From NCBI GenBank assembly GCA_036491115.1, contig DASXCQ010000083.1:18185-82184 (forward strand): a stretch of DNA of 64,000 nucleotides, in the 5' to 3' direction. The DNA is from DATEPR01 sp036491115 (GTDB taxonomy: Bacteria; Actinomycetota; Actinomycetes; Mycobacteriales; Pseudonocardiaceae). This document shows positions 23,993-32,925 of the stretch, in pieces (position 1 is the first letter of the stretch; each line of letters starts with the position of its first letter). The translations under genes were made by a program, and so were the position numbers. Under the pieces are notes generated by a model that saw nothing but the letters and a program-made list of their open reading frames with translations, searched no databases and was not told where the DNA came from.

Positions 23993-25195
23993 TCAGCGGA
24001 ACGCCGGATACGCCGGCAGGTCCTCCCGGACGCCGAACCGGCGCTCCAGTGCGGCCACCACCTGGTTGGCGTGGGCCACCACGTCCTGCTCGCCGGCGCG
24101 GGCCGCGTCCTTGGCCAGTTGCAGCCACCGGGACCGCAGCGCGACGCTGCGCCGGGGCGCCAGCGGCTCCGCGGTCAGCGGCCTGTCCTCCTGGCCGGTG
24201 CGCGGCAGGAACCACCACGTGGACACCCACACCCAGAACAGCTGGGCGTCCAGCAGGCCGGGCAGCAGCACGTCGTCGTCGTCCAGGTCGGGCCACACGT
24301 CCCGGATCTCGGCCCGCCAGGCAGCCACCATCGCCTCGGTCATGCCGGCCGGCAGCGTGAACGAGCACCAGCAGGACGGGAACGGCACCCGCAGGTAGCC
24401 GGCGTCCAGCAGCACGTCCCGCCAGCAGCCGCCCTCGAAGTCGAGGAACCGGACGCCCTTGCTGGTGATCACGTTGTTGTCCGGGCAGGCGTCGGACGGG
24501 CTGAACGCCCGGTGGCTGTGCGAGTCCAGCAGCCACGACGAGCCGCTGGCCCTGCGGTGCGCCGCCGACGAGGTGACCACGCCCAGCGCGTCGGCGAGCA
24601 GCTCGGGCAGTTCCTCGAACGCCTGGTGGCCCGCGGACGCCAGCGGGTCGATCACCCGCGACACCCCGAGCCGCCGCGACAGCGCGTCGAAGTCGGCCTC
24701 CCGGCCCGCGGTGCTGGCGTGCATCCGGCCCAGCGAGCGCGACCAGGACAGCAGCGCCCGTTCCGCGGCCTTCGGGTCGTTGCCGACCAGCTTGTCGGCC
24801 AGCGTCGGGGCCCGGCCCAGGTCCTCCAGCACGACAAGACGTTCGGCGCCGTCGTGGGCGAACATCTCCGGGCACATCCGCTCGTCGGCGGAGAGCGCGG
24901 TGAAGAGTTGGTAGCTGACCGCTTCCTGCACGAACGCGTCGCCCTGGGCGGGCGGGGTCGGCGGGCCGTAGCGCTTCACCACGAGGGTTCTGGGCAGCGA
25001 GAACGGGGTCGACGCCACCCGCACGCGGACCACCGTCGAGGTGCCGCTGCCACCGAGGTCCTCGGGATCGGCCAGTCGGATGGATGCGCCGAAGCGGTGG
25101 CTGAGCACCTGCTCAGCCGCTGCGACCGTCCCCGACACCGCCGACTCGACGCTCCCTGCGGCGTCGGATGAGCCGGTGGTGGTGTCCACACTCAT
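23993..25195 (-). CDS. Phosphotransferase (APH/choline kinase-like) family protein
   Basis: 400 residues. The fold resembles aminoglycoside phosphotransferases: LVVKRYGPP (ATP-binding Lys), VVLEDLGRAPTLADKL hinge, then the catalytic loop SPSDACPDNNVI (Asp and Asn, but Ser where Brenner's motif has His) and FLDFEGG in place of the DFD/DFG metal site. The C-terminal part is Trp-rich. ATG at 25195 has GGAGGAG just upstream. It is a stand-alone gene between the conservon and aspS; substrate unknown, so resistance should not be inferred. Confidence 0.75.
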   Translation of the reverse strand: MSVDTTTGSSDAAGSVESAVSGTVAAAEQVLSHRFGASIRLADPEDLGGSGTSTVVRVRVASTPFSLPRTLVVKRYGPPTPPAQGDAFVQEAVSYQLFTALSADERMCPEMFAHDGAERLVVLEDLGRAPTLADKLVGNDPKAAERALLSWSRSLGRMHASTAGREADFDALSRRLGVSRVIDPLASAGHQAFEELPELLADALGVVTSSAAHRRASGSSWLLDSHSHRAFSPSDACPDNNVITSKGVRFLDFEGGCWRDVLLDAGYLRVPFPSCWCSFTLPAGMTEAMVAAWRAEIRDVWPDLDDDDVLLPGLLDAQLFWVWVSTWWFLPRTGQEDRPLTAEPLAPRRSVALRSRWLQLAKDAARAGEQDVVAHANQVVAALERRFGVREDLPAYPAFR

Positions 25196-25403
25196 CTCCT
25201 CCGACCCTACTCGCGGCCAGACCGCACCGGGCACCGTCCCACTCCGTGCGACGCCTAAGAAAACGCCGCTGGTAGCGGATTCCGGCCGCCCACACCAGGT
25301 GCGACGCAAGCGACCGTAGTGCCCTGCACCGATGACGGGGAGGCACGCTTTGGTAACGGAACGCTGACCGGACGTGACCCTCCGCACGGCCTGGCTCGTC
25401 GGC

Positions 25404-27182
25404 TCAGTTCTGCGGTGCCGCCGGCTTCGCGTCGATGCCGGCCTCCTTGCGCTGCTCCGCCGTGATCGCCGCGGGTGCGCCGGTCAGCGGATCGTAGCCG
25501 CCGCCCGACTTCGGGAAGGCGATGACCTCGCGGATCGACTGCTGACCGGCCAGCAACATCACCATGCGGTCCCAGCCGAACGCGATGCCGCCGTGCGGCG
25601 GGGCGCCGAACTTGAAGGCGTCCAGCAGGAAGCCGAACTTCTCCCGCGCCTCGTCCGCGGACAGCCCCATCACCTCGAACACCCGCTGTTGCACGTCGGC
25701 CCGGTGGATACGGATGGAGCCGCCGCCGATCTCGTTGCCGTTGCAGACGATGTCGTAGGCGAAGGCCAGGGCGCTGCCCGGGTCGGACTCGAACCGGTCG
25801 ACCCACTCCGGGGTGGGCGAGGTGAACGCGTGGTGCACCGCGGTCCAGCGGCCACCGCCCACGGCGACGTCACCGCTGGCCACGGCCGCGGCGGCCGGGG
25901 TGAACAGCGGCGCGTCCACGACCCACACGAACGACCAGGCGTCCTCGTCGATCAGGCCCAGCCGCCTGCCGATCTCCAGCCGCGCGGCACCCAGCACGCC
26001 ACGGGCGGTGTCCGGGTCACCGGCGCCGAAGAACACGCAGTCGCCCGGTTCGGCGCCGGCCGCCTTGGCCAGGCCGTCCCGTTCCGCGTCGGACAGGTTC
26101 TTGGCGACCGGGCCGGACAGCGTGCCGTCCTCGCCCACCAGGACGTAGGCCAGGCCCTTGGCGCCGCGCTGCTTCGCCCACTCCTGCCAGGCGTCCAGGG
26201 TGCGGCGGGGCTGGCCGGCGCCGCCGGCCATCACCACGCAGCCCACGTAGGGCGCCTGGAACACCCGGAACGGCGTCTCGGCGAAGTACTCGGTCAGCTC
26301 GGTGAGCTCCAGCTTCAGCCGCAGGTCCGGCTTGTCCGTGCCGTAGCGGGACATCGCGTCGGCGTAGGTCATCCTGGGGATCGGCAGGGTGATCTCGTGG
26401 CCTGCCAGGTCGCGCCAGAGCGCGGTGACGATCCGCTCGGCGAGCGCGATCACGTCGTCCTGGTCGACGAAGCTCATCTCGATGTCGAGCTGGGTGAACT
26501 CGGGCTGGCGGTCGGCGCGGAAATCCTCGTCCCGGTAGCAGCGGGCGATCTGGTAGTACCGCTCCATCCCGGCCACCATGAGCAGCTGCTTGAACAGCTG
26601 GGGCGACTGCGGCAGCGCGTACCAGTTGCCCGGCCGCAGCCGCGCCGGCACCAGGAAGTCCCGCGCGCCCTCGGGCGTCGACCGGGTCATGGTGGGCGTC
26701 TCGATCTCGACGAACCGCTCGTCGTGCAGGATCTCCCGCGCGATGCGGTTGGCGTCGCCGCGCAGCCGCAGGGCCGCCGCCGGGCCGGCGCGGCGCAGGT
26801 CCAGGTAGCGGTACTTCAGGCGCGCCTCCTCGCCGACCTCGATGTGCTCCTCCAGCGGGAACGGCAGCGGCGCCGCCTCGCTGAGCACCGCGAGCCCGGT
26901 GACGGTCACCTCGACCGCGCCGGTGGGGATCTCCGGGTTCTCGTTGCCCTCCGGCCGGATCACCACCTCGCCGACCACCTGGACGCAGAACTCGGCCCGC
27001 AGCCGGTGCGCCCGCTGCTCCATCTCACCCTCGCGGAACACCACCTGGGCCGTGCCCGTGGAGTCGCGCAGGTCGATGAAGATGACACCGCCGTGATCGC
27101 GCCGGCGCGCCACCCACCCGGCGAGGGTGACGGTCTGACCGGCGTGGGAGGCCCGCAGTGTTCCGGCCTCGTGGGTGCGCAT
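25404..27182 (-). CDS. aspS: Aspartyl-tRNA synthetase, predicted non-discriminating
   Basis: 592 residues, bacterial-type class II enzyme with N-terminal OB-fold anticodon domain, class II motifs, a GAD insertion domain and C-terminal GIAFGWDRMVMLLAG. His30 in RRRDHGGVIF and Gly in PEGNENPEIP occupy the positions (31 and 83 in Pseudomonas numbering) that mark enzymes charging both tRNA-Asp and tRNA-Asn, so Asn-tRNA would be completed by GatCAB. ATG at 27182 has a GGAAAGG about 12 nt upstream. The frame further upstream to 27830 has no domain content. Confidence 0.95.
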   Translation of the reverse strand: MRTHEAGTLRASHAGQTVTLAGWVARRRDHGGVIFIDLRDSTGTAQVVFREGEMEQRAHRLRAEFCVQVVGEVVIRPEGNENPEIPTGAVEVTVTGLAVLSEAAPLPFPLEEHIEVGEEARLKYRYLDLRRAGPAAALRLRGDANRIAREILHDERFVEIETPTMTRSTPEGARDFLVPARLRPGNWYALPQSPQLFKQLLMVAGMERYYQIARCYRDEDFRADRQPEFTQLDIEMSFVDQDDVIALAERIVTALWRDLAGHEITLPIPRMTYADAMSRYGTDKPDLRLKLELTELTEYFAETPFRVFQAPYVGCVVMAGGAGQPRRTLDAWQEWAKQRGAKGLAYVLVGEDGTLSGPVAKNLSDAERDGLAKAAGAEPGDCVFFGAGDPDTARGVLGAARLEIGRRLGLIDEDAWSFVWVVDAPLFTPAAAAVASGDVAVGGGRWTAVHHAFTSPTPEWVDRFESDPGSALAFAYDIVCNGNEIGGGSIRIHRADVQQRVFEVMGLSADEAREKFGFLLDAFKFGAPPHGGIAFGWDRMVMLLAGQQSIREVIAFPKSGGGYDPLTGAPAAITAEQRKEAGIDAKPAAPQN

Positions 27183-27258
27183 CACGGGGAATGCCTTTCC
27201 TGGTGTGGCGGCTGTCCTGATCAGGCTAACCAATGCGTCGGCTGGTGCCGCCACTGCG

Positions 27259-27273
27259 TATAACCTCGGCGCA
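27259..27273 (+). promoter_or_regulatory. -10 element for a leaderless DinB-family gene
   Basis: TATAAC (27259-27264) lies 8 bp before the ATG at 27273, which has no ribosome binding site. The -35 region is not recognisable. Confidence 0.4.
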
Positions 27274-27899
27274 TGGTCGTGGACGGTTACCTGGCCGGCG
27301 CGGAACTGGCGGCCGAACTGCTGCGTAATCCGGCGGTGGGCCACCACTGGGCGGAGCCCAGCGCGCTGCCGGAGTACCGGATCAGCGGCCTGGCCGGACA
27401 CCTGGGCATCGGCGTGTTCCACGGCCTGAGCGTGCTGGACACCCCGCTGCCGGACGGGGTGGCACCGGAGGACGCCATCCAGTACTACGCGCGGATCAAC
27501 CCGGACCAACCGCTGGACGCCCCGGTCCAGCGGCGCATCCGTGAGGTCAGCCAGCAGCAGGCCGGCACCGGGCAGGCCGACCTGGTCGGCCGGATCGACG
27601 CGACGCTGGCCGCGCTGCGCGTCACCGCGCCGACGGTGCCGCCCGACCGGCTGGTCTGCTTCCGCGACCGGGTGCTCCCCTACGGCGAGTGGCTGGTCAC
27701 CAGGCTGGTGGAGTTGGCGGTGCACATGGACGACCTGGCGGTGAGCCTCGACGTCGAGACGCCGGCACTGCCGCCCGCGGCGGCCGACATCGTGCTCACC
27801 ACACTGGTGCGCGTCGCCGCCGTCCACCACGGGGTGGTGCCGGTGCAGCGGGCGTTGTCCCGGCGGGAGCGCGCCGTGCTGACGATCAGCGCGTTCTGA
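27273..27899 (+). CDS. DinB/mycothiol-dependent maleylpyruvate isomerase-like protein
   Basis: 208 residues, four-helix bundle of the DinB/YfiT superfamily common in mycothiol-producing actinomycetes. Visible are the N-terminal helix (GYLAGAELAAELL), ISGLAGHLGIGVFH and the WLVTRLVELAVHMDDLAVSL segment, whose His residues resemble the metal triad of MDMPI-type enzymes. Function unknown; probably a thiol- or metal-dependent transferase. ATG at 27273 appears leaderless. It ends 4 nt from the convergent DUF899 gene. Confidence 0.72.
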   Translation: MVVDGYLAGAELAAELLRNPAVGHHWAEPSALPEYRISGLAGHLGIGVFHGLSVLDTPLPDGVAPEDAIQYYARINPDQPLDAPVQRRIREVSQQQAGTGQADLVGRIDATLAALRVTAPTVPPDRLVCFRDRVLPYGEWLVTRLVELAVHMDDLAVSLDVETPALPPAAADIVLTTLVRVAAVHHGVVPVQRALSRRERAVLTISAF

Positions 27900-27903
27900 T
27901 CGC

Positions 27904-28530
27904 TCAGCCGTAGGTCGGGTGCTGCGGCCAACCGGCCGGCGAGTCCTCCCACACCTCCTGCCGGCCGTACGGGGCCAGGTCGAGGACGTTGCTCACGAAC
28001 AGCAACCGGTCCACTCCACGGGCCGTGGTGTTGTAGGTCCGGTAGATGTCGTCGCCGTCGCGCAGGAACAGGGTGAGCATGAAGTACCTCGCCCCGCAGT
28101 CCGCCGCGAACGTGGTGCCGCGCGAGGACACGAACGGCATCGTCCAGCCCCTGCGCTGCCAGTACGCCTCGATCTGCGCCAGCGGCATGTTGGACACGGT
28201 CGCCCAGCTCACGCCGCCGTCGGCCAGTCTGCGTTGCGCCGCCTCCGGGACGTTGTCGGTGAAGGACGTGCAGCCAGGGCAGAACTCGTCGGGGCCGTTG
28301 TCCATGAACTGGTACACGGCCAGTTGGGACTGGCCCTCGAACAGGTCGAGCAGGGTGCGCGGTCCGGTGGGCGAGTCGAACCGGTAGTCGTTGCCGAACT
28401 TGACCATCGGCAACCGGCGCCGCCGGGCGGCCAGCGCGTCCTGGGCGCGGGTGAGTTCCTTCTCGGCCTTGAGGAGCGAGTCCCGCTCCTCGAGCCACTG
28501 TTCAACGGAGACCACAGGTGGAGTGTTCAT
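27904..28530 (-). CDS. DUF899 family thioredoxin-like protein
   Basis: 208 residues with an N-terminal helix (VSVEQWLEERDSLLKAEKEL), RRRLPMVKFGNDYRFDSPTG and a thioredoxin-like core carrying CPGCTSF in MDNGPDEFCPGCTSFTDN, a CxxC redox pair. This is the DUF899 family, sometimes annotated as a DUF899/thioredoxin oxidoreductase. ATG at 28530. No partner gene adjacent; convergent to the DinB gene. Confidence 0.85.
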   Translation of the reverse strand: MNTPPVVSVEQWLEERDSLLKAEKELTRAQDALAARRRRLPMVKFGNDYRFDSPTGPRTLLDLFEGQSQLAVYQFMDNGPDEFCPGCTSFTDNVPEAAQRRLADGGVSWATVSNMPLAQIEAYWQRRGWTMPFVSSRGTTFAADCGARYFMLTLFLRDGDDIYRTYNTTARGVDRLLFVSNVLDLAPYGRQEVWEDSPAGWPQHPTYG

Positions 28531-28592
28531 GCCCGCAGCGTGCCCCCTTCGACTGACAACCGCAGGACGTCGGCGAAGAACGCACGCTCCCA

Positions 28593-28763
28593 TCAGCGGT
28601 GGATGCGGTCTGCCTTCACTGCCGCGACCAGAGCGGTGACGTCGCCACTCAGCACAGGACCGGTGCGGTGCTTGGTGTCGCGGACGCGGTCGAGGGTGCG
28701 GGCGAGTTCGAGGCAGGCGCCGTTGCCCTGGCTGTAGCTACTGGTCCGCCACACGGTCGTCAT
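28593..28763 (-). CDS. DUF397 protein
   Basis: 56 residues: WRTSSYSQGNGACLELA then VRDTKHRTGPVLS, the DUF397 signature. Its ATG overlaps the XRE gene's stop (ATGA). DUF397 proteins are usually encoded directly after a DUF5753 XRE regulator and are thought to work with it, some as antitoxin-like partners. Here the regulator is frameshifted, so this gene may be orphaned. Confidence 0.88.
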   Translation of the reverse strand: MTTVWRTSSYSQGNGACLELARTLDRVRDTKHRTGPVLSGDVTALVAAVKADRIHR

Positions 28764-29612
28764 GTCAGCTCCGAGGCTGCCTTCGCGATCAACTTCGCGG
28801 AACGCGATTCGTTCACTGCGGTCTGCCATAGCTGATTGTAGGCAGCCTGGAACTTGGCGACCTCGTCGATTTCGTCGTCCAGTACGAAGTACGACACGCT
28901 CTCGGCGAAGATCACATCCAGGTCATCATCGTCGGGGAAGCTGAGGATGGTGAAGTTCCTGCCCAGCGCCGGCCGCGCTCCCGTGCTGAACGGCAGCACG
29001 CGGATGTCGACGTTCGGCACCTCGCGGATCAGGTGCAGCAGATGCTGAAGTTGGTCGCGCAACACCTTCGGCCCACCGACCTGGGTGTGGAGCGCCGCCT
29101 CGCCCAAAATCACCCGAAGCCGCAACCCCATCAGCCGCTCCTGCCGCTCCAACCGGATCTCCAGCAGGCGGTCGACCTCGTCGGCCTGGACATGCGGGCT
29201 GAAGCCGGCGATCAGAGCCCGGGCGTAGTCGGCCGTCTCGATCAGGCCGGGCACGCACTCGCCTTCGAGCAGTGACAGGGACTCGGCTTCGTCCTCCAGC
29301 TCGTAGTACTCGGCGAGTCGTTTGGGCACGAAGTCGTGGTAGGGCTTGCGAACCGTGGACGGCCGCCGTCGACTCTCCTTGGCGATCTGGATCATGTCGG
29401 CGATGAACTCGGGCGGCGCGCCGTACAAACTCGAACAGGCCCTTGACCCGGTACGGATCACCGCTGTGGCCGTTCTCCATCCGGGAGATCGTGCCGGCGC
29501 CGCAGATCAGCGCCGCCGCTGCCTCGTCTGCGCTCATGCCGGCCCTGTCCCGCCACTGCCGCAGTTCGCGCGCCAGCCTGCGCCGCCGGATGGTCCGTCC
29601 CCGCTCACTCAT
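28760..29612 (-). pseudogene. XRE-family regulator with DUF5753, single-base frameshift
   Basis: From ATG 29612 the N-terminus has a helix-turn-helix (LARELRQWRDRAGMSADEAA, GAGTISRMENG) and reads to YRVKGLFEF. The DUF5753 part (YGAPPEFIADMIQIAKES, LLEGECVPGLIETADYARAL to the stop at 28760) is in the next frame. Removing one A from the aaa at 29427-29429 gives an uninterrupted KGLFELYGAPPEF. Both halves are otherwise intact (about 283 residues combined), so the lesion is recent or a sequencing error. Coupled by ATGA to DUF397. Confidence 0.8.
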
Positions 29613-29618
29613 GGCCAC

Positions 29619-29819
29619 GTGGACACATGCGCATCGCTGGGCGACGACACCAAGATCAGCTCGACCAGCAGCGATGAGATGATCACACTGATCCTCGGCA
29701 GCGGTCCCAGCAGCGTCGAGGTCTGCTGCACCGGCCCTGCCATCGACCGGTTGATCGAGGTCGCCACGGCGGGCCGCGAACGGATGCGGGCCAGCCGGGC
29801 CGATTCCGAAGGTCAGTAG
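29619..29819 (+). CDS. Small hypothetical protein
   Basis: 66 residues from GTG 29619: a Ser/Asp-rich start, a strand-like MITLILGSG, SSVEVCCTG and a helix AIDRLIEVATAGRERMRAS. Small proteins of this type accompany XRE-DUF397 pairs in actinomycetes. Start codons of this gene and the divergent XRE are only 6 nt apart, so an internal start (ATG 29679, 46 residues) is also possible. It overlaps the end of the convergent acyl-CoA dehydrogenase by 7 nt. Confidence 0.45.
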   Translation: MDTCASLGDDTKISSTSSDEMITLILGSGPSSVEVCCTGPAIDRLIEVATAGRERMRASRADSEGQ

Positions 29820-30976
29820 GACTTGGGCAGTTTCAGGGTGTGCTGGGCCACGTAGTTGAGGATCATTTCCCGGCTGACCGGGGCGATGCGGCCGGCTCGG
29901 GAGGCGCCCAGCAACGCGGCCAGGCCGTATTCGGCGGACAGGCCGTTGCCGCCGTGGCACTGGATGGCCTGGTCGACCGAGGCGACCGCGACGTCGGCCG
30001 CGGCCAGTTTGGCCATGTTGGCCGACTCCCCCGCCTCGCGGTCCAGTCCCGCGTCGTACAGCGCAGCCGCCTTCTGCGTCATCAGGCGGGCCATTTCCAA
30101 CTGGATCGCGCACTGGGCCAGCGGGTGCGCGATGCCCTGGTGGGAGCCGATCGGCGCGCCCCACACCTCGCGGGTGCGGACGTAGTCGGCGGCCTTGTCC
30201 AGGGCGAACCGGGCCATGCCGGTGGACAGCGACGCGGCCATGATGCGTTCCGGATTGAGACCGGCGAACAGCTGGGCCAGGCCGGCGTCCGTGGACCCGA
30301 CCAGCGCGTCCGCCGGCAGGCGCACGTCGTCGAAGAACAGGGTGAACTGGCGTTCGGGCGAGACGATGTCCATCTCGATCGGCTGGTAGGTGAAGCCGGG
30401 CGCGTCGGTCGGCACGATCATCAGGGACGGCAGCAGGCGCTGGCCGGCCGCGTCCACGTGCCGGGCCACCACCAGCACGGCGTCGGACTCGTCGACGCCG
30501 GAGATGTAGTACTTGCCGCCGGACAGGATCCAGTCGTCGCCGTCGCGGCGGATCGACGTGGCCAGCCGGTGCGAGTTGGAGCCCGCATCCGGTTCGGTGA
30601 TGGAGAACGCCATCTTGGTGGTGCCGTCGGCGAGACCGGGCAGCCAGCGTTGTCGCTGCTCGTCGGTGCCGAACCGGCCGATCACGGTGGCGCAGATCGC
30701 CGGCGAGACCACCATCATCAGCAAGGGCATGCCGGCGGCCGCGAACTCCTCGCACACCGCCGCCAGGTCGCCGATGCTGCCGCCACCGCCGCCGAACCCC
30801 GCCGCCACGTTCACCCCGAGGTAGCCGAGCTTGCCGGCCTCGGCCCACAGTTCGGACGTCTTCTGGCCGCTGCGCGCCTTGGCCACGAAGTACTCGCGGC
30901 CGAACCGCCCGGCCAGGTCCCGCACGGCGGCCCGCAGCGCCTGCCGCTCCTCGGACTCGCTGAACGCTGTGGTCAC
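29813..30976 (-). CDS. Acyl-CoA dehydrogenase (last gene of the acyl-CoA operon)
   Basis: 387-residue FAD enzyme. The FAD-binding MAFSITEPDAGSNSHRLAT and the C-terminal IQCHGGNGLSAEYGLA are ACAD signatures; the catalytic Glu was not located with confidence. Its start, GTG 30976, overlaps the biotin carboxylase stop. As the distal partner of an acyl-CoA carboxylase operon it likely introduces a 2,3-double bond into a short or branched acyl-CoA. Substrate unknown: the operon resembles atu/liu-type clusters. Confidence 0.88.
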   Translation of the reverse strand: MTTAFSESEERQALRAAVRDLAGRFGREYFVAKARSGQKTSELWAEAGKLGYLGVNVAAGFGGGGGSIGDLAAVCEEFAAAGMPLLMMVVSPAICATVIGRFGTDEQRQRWLPGLADGTTKMAFSITEPDAGSNSHRLATSIRRDGDDWILSGGKYYISGVDESDAVLVVARHVDAAGQRLLPSLMIVPTDAPGFTYQPIEMDIVSPERQFTLFFDDVRLPADALVGSTDAGLAQLFAGLNPERIMAASLSTGMARFALDKAADYVRTREVWGAPIGSHQGIAHPLAQCAIQLEMARLMTQKAAALYDAGLDREAGESANMAKLAAADVAVASVDQAIQCHGGNGLSAEYGLAALLGASRAGRIAPVSREMILNYVAQHTLKLPKSY

Positions 30977-32925
30977 TGCTCCTCCTCGATCACGGCGAGC
31001 ACGGTGCCCGCGTCCACCTGCTGTCCTGCCGACACCCGCAGTTCGGCCACCACACCGCCGGTCGCCGCCACCACCCGGTGCCGCATCTTCATCGCCTCCA
31101 GCACCAACAATTCGGCGCCTGCGGCCACCTTGTCGCCGACCCGCACGGCGAGCGTCGCCACCATGCCCGGCATCGGCGCCACGGTGGCGCCTTCGACCAC
31201 CCGGTCGGCCGGATCGGCGAACCGCGCTACCGGAGTGAGCGCCACAGAGCCGAGCGCCGAGTCCACCTCGACCCGGCCCGAATACTCGGCCACGGCGAAC
31301 CGGTGCCGCAGCCCGGCCACCTCCAGCACCACCACATCCGGCGCCTGCGCCACCAGTGTCACGTCCGGCGGGCCGACCAGCCCGTCGGCGGTGAGCCGGT
31401 ACTCGACGGCGACCTGCTCGTCGCCGGCCAGGTAGCCGACCCGCTGCGGTTGGGACGGCAGGTTGCGCCACCCGCTGGGCACCCCGCGCTGCACGGGCGC
31501 GCCCGAGCGCCGAGCGGCAGCCGACGCCAGCGCGGCGGCCAGCGCGGACACCGGCAGCACGTCGGACGGGCGCGCGGCCAGGGTCGCCACGCCGATCCGG
31601 TCCAGGAAGCCGGTGTCGGTGGCACCGTCGAGAAAGTCCTGATGCCGCAACACGTTCACCAGCAGGTCGCGGTTGGTGGCCAGGCCGTGCAGCCGAGTGC
31701 CGGCCAGCGCCGTCGCCAGCCTGCGGGCCGCGGACGCCCGGTCCGGACCGTAGGCGATCACCTTGGCCAGCATCGGGTCGTAGAACGTGCCCACCTCGAC
31801 GCCCTCGGCGATCCCGCTGTCGCACCGCAGCCCGAACCCGGCCGGCACGGCGAACTCCGCGTCCACGTCCGGCACCGCGAACCGCCGCACCGTCCCGGAC
31901 TGCGGCCGCCAGTCCGCCGCCGGGTCCTCGGCGTAGAGGCGGACCTCGATGGCGTGGCCGCGCGGCGCAGGCGGTTCGGCGGGTAGCCGGGCACCCTCGG
32001 CGACGGCCAACTGCCAGGCCACCAGATCCACCCCGAACACGCACTCGGTGACCGGGTGTTCCACCTGCAGGCGGGTGTTCACCTCCAGGAAGTGGAACCG
32101 GCCGTCCGCGCCGAGCAGGAACTCCACGGTGCCCGCGCCCACGTAGTCGATGGCCCGCGCCGCGGCGACGCCGGCGGCGCACAACTGCGCCCGCAACTCC
32201 GGATCAACGGCCGGGCTGGGCGTCTCCTCCACGATCTTCTGGTGCCGCCGCTGGATCGAGCACTCCCGCTCCCCCAACGCCCACACGGTGCCGTGCCGGT
32301 CGGCCAGGATCTGCACCTCGACGTGCCGGGCGCCCGCCAGCAGCGGTTCGCAGAACACCGTGCCGTCGCCGAACGCCGACTCGGCCTCCTGGCCGGCCAG
32401 CGCCACGGCGTCGGCCAGGTCGGCGACCGACCGCACGATCCGCATGCCCCGGCCGCCACCACCGGCGGCTGCCTTGACCAGCAACGGCAGGTCGGCGTCG
32501 TGGACGGTGTCCGGGTCGAGTTCGGGCAGCACCGGCACACCCGCCGCGTGCATCCGCTTCTTCGCCGCGATCTTGTCGCCCATCGCCTCGATCGCGTCCG
32601 GGTCGGGGCCGACCCAGGTCAGCCCAGCGGCCAGCACGGCACGGGCGAAGCCGGCGTTCTCGGACAGGAAGCCGTAACCGGGGTGCACGGCGTCGGCGCC
32701 GGCCCGCACGGCGGCGGCAACCAGAGCGTCGGCCCGCAGGTAGGTGTCGGCGGGCGTGGCACCGGGCAGTCGCACGGCGACGTCCGCGTCGGCGACGAAG
32801 GGGGCGTCGGCGTCCGGGTCGGAGCACACCGCGACGGTCCGGATGCCCAGCGTCCGGCACGTGCGGAACACCCGGCGGGCGATCTCACCCCGATTGGCCA
32901 CGAGCAGTCGCTGAATCATCGTCAT
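30973..32925 (-). CDS. Acyl-CoA carboxylase alpha subunit (biotin carboxylase plus BCCP)
   Basis: 650 residues. Biotin carboxylase domain (LLVANRGEIARRVFRT, ATP-grasp KAAAGGGGRGMRIV, EVNTRLQVEHPVTE), a linking BT region, and a C-terminal biotinyl domain with EAMKM, whose Lys carries biotin. The ATG at 32925 overlaps the carboxyltransferase stop in a TGATG arrangement. With the adjacent beta subunit it would carboxylate a 3-methylcrotonyl- or geranyl-CoA-like substrate. Confidence 0.93.
   Translation of the reverse strand: MTMIQRLLVANRGEIARRVFRTCRTLGIRTVAVCSDPDADAPFVADADVAVRLPGATPADTYLRADALVAAAVRAGADAVHPGYGFLSENAGFARAVLAAGLTWVGPDPDAIEAMGDKIAAKKRMHAAGVPVLPELDPDTVHDADLPLLVKAAAGGGGRGMRIVRSVADLADAVALAGQEAESAFGDGTVFCEPLLAGARHVEVQILADRHGTVWALGERECSIQRRHQKIVEETPSPAVDPELRAQLCAAGVAAARAIDYVGAGTVEFLLGADGRFHFLEVNTRLQVEHPVTECVFGVDLVAWQLAVAEGARLPAEPPAPRGHAIEVRLYAEDPAADWRPQSGTVRRFAVPDVDAEFAVPAGFGLRCDSGIAEGVEVGTFYDPMLAKVIAYGPDRASAARRLATALAGTRLHGLATNRDLLVNVLRHQDFLDGATDTGFLDRIGVATLAARPSDVLPVSALAAALASAAARRSGAPVQRGVPSGWRNLPSQPQRVGYLAGDEQVAVEYRLTADGLVGPPDVTLVAQAPDVVVLEVAGLRHRFAVAEYSGRVEVDSALGSVALTPVARFADPADRVVEGATVAPMPGMVATLAVRVGDKVAAGAELLVLEAMKMRHRVVAATGGVVAELRVSAGQQVDAGTVLAVIEEEQ

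Noticed and set aside
23993..25195. Aminoglycoside resistance gene.
   Set aside because: The phosphotransferase fold is shared by many kinases. The catalytic loop lacks the usual His and no resistance context is present.
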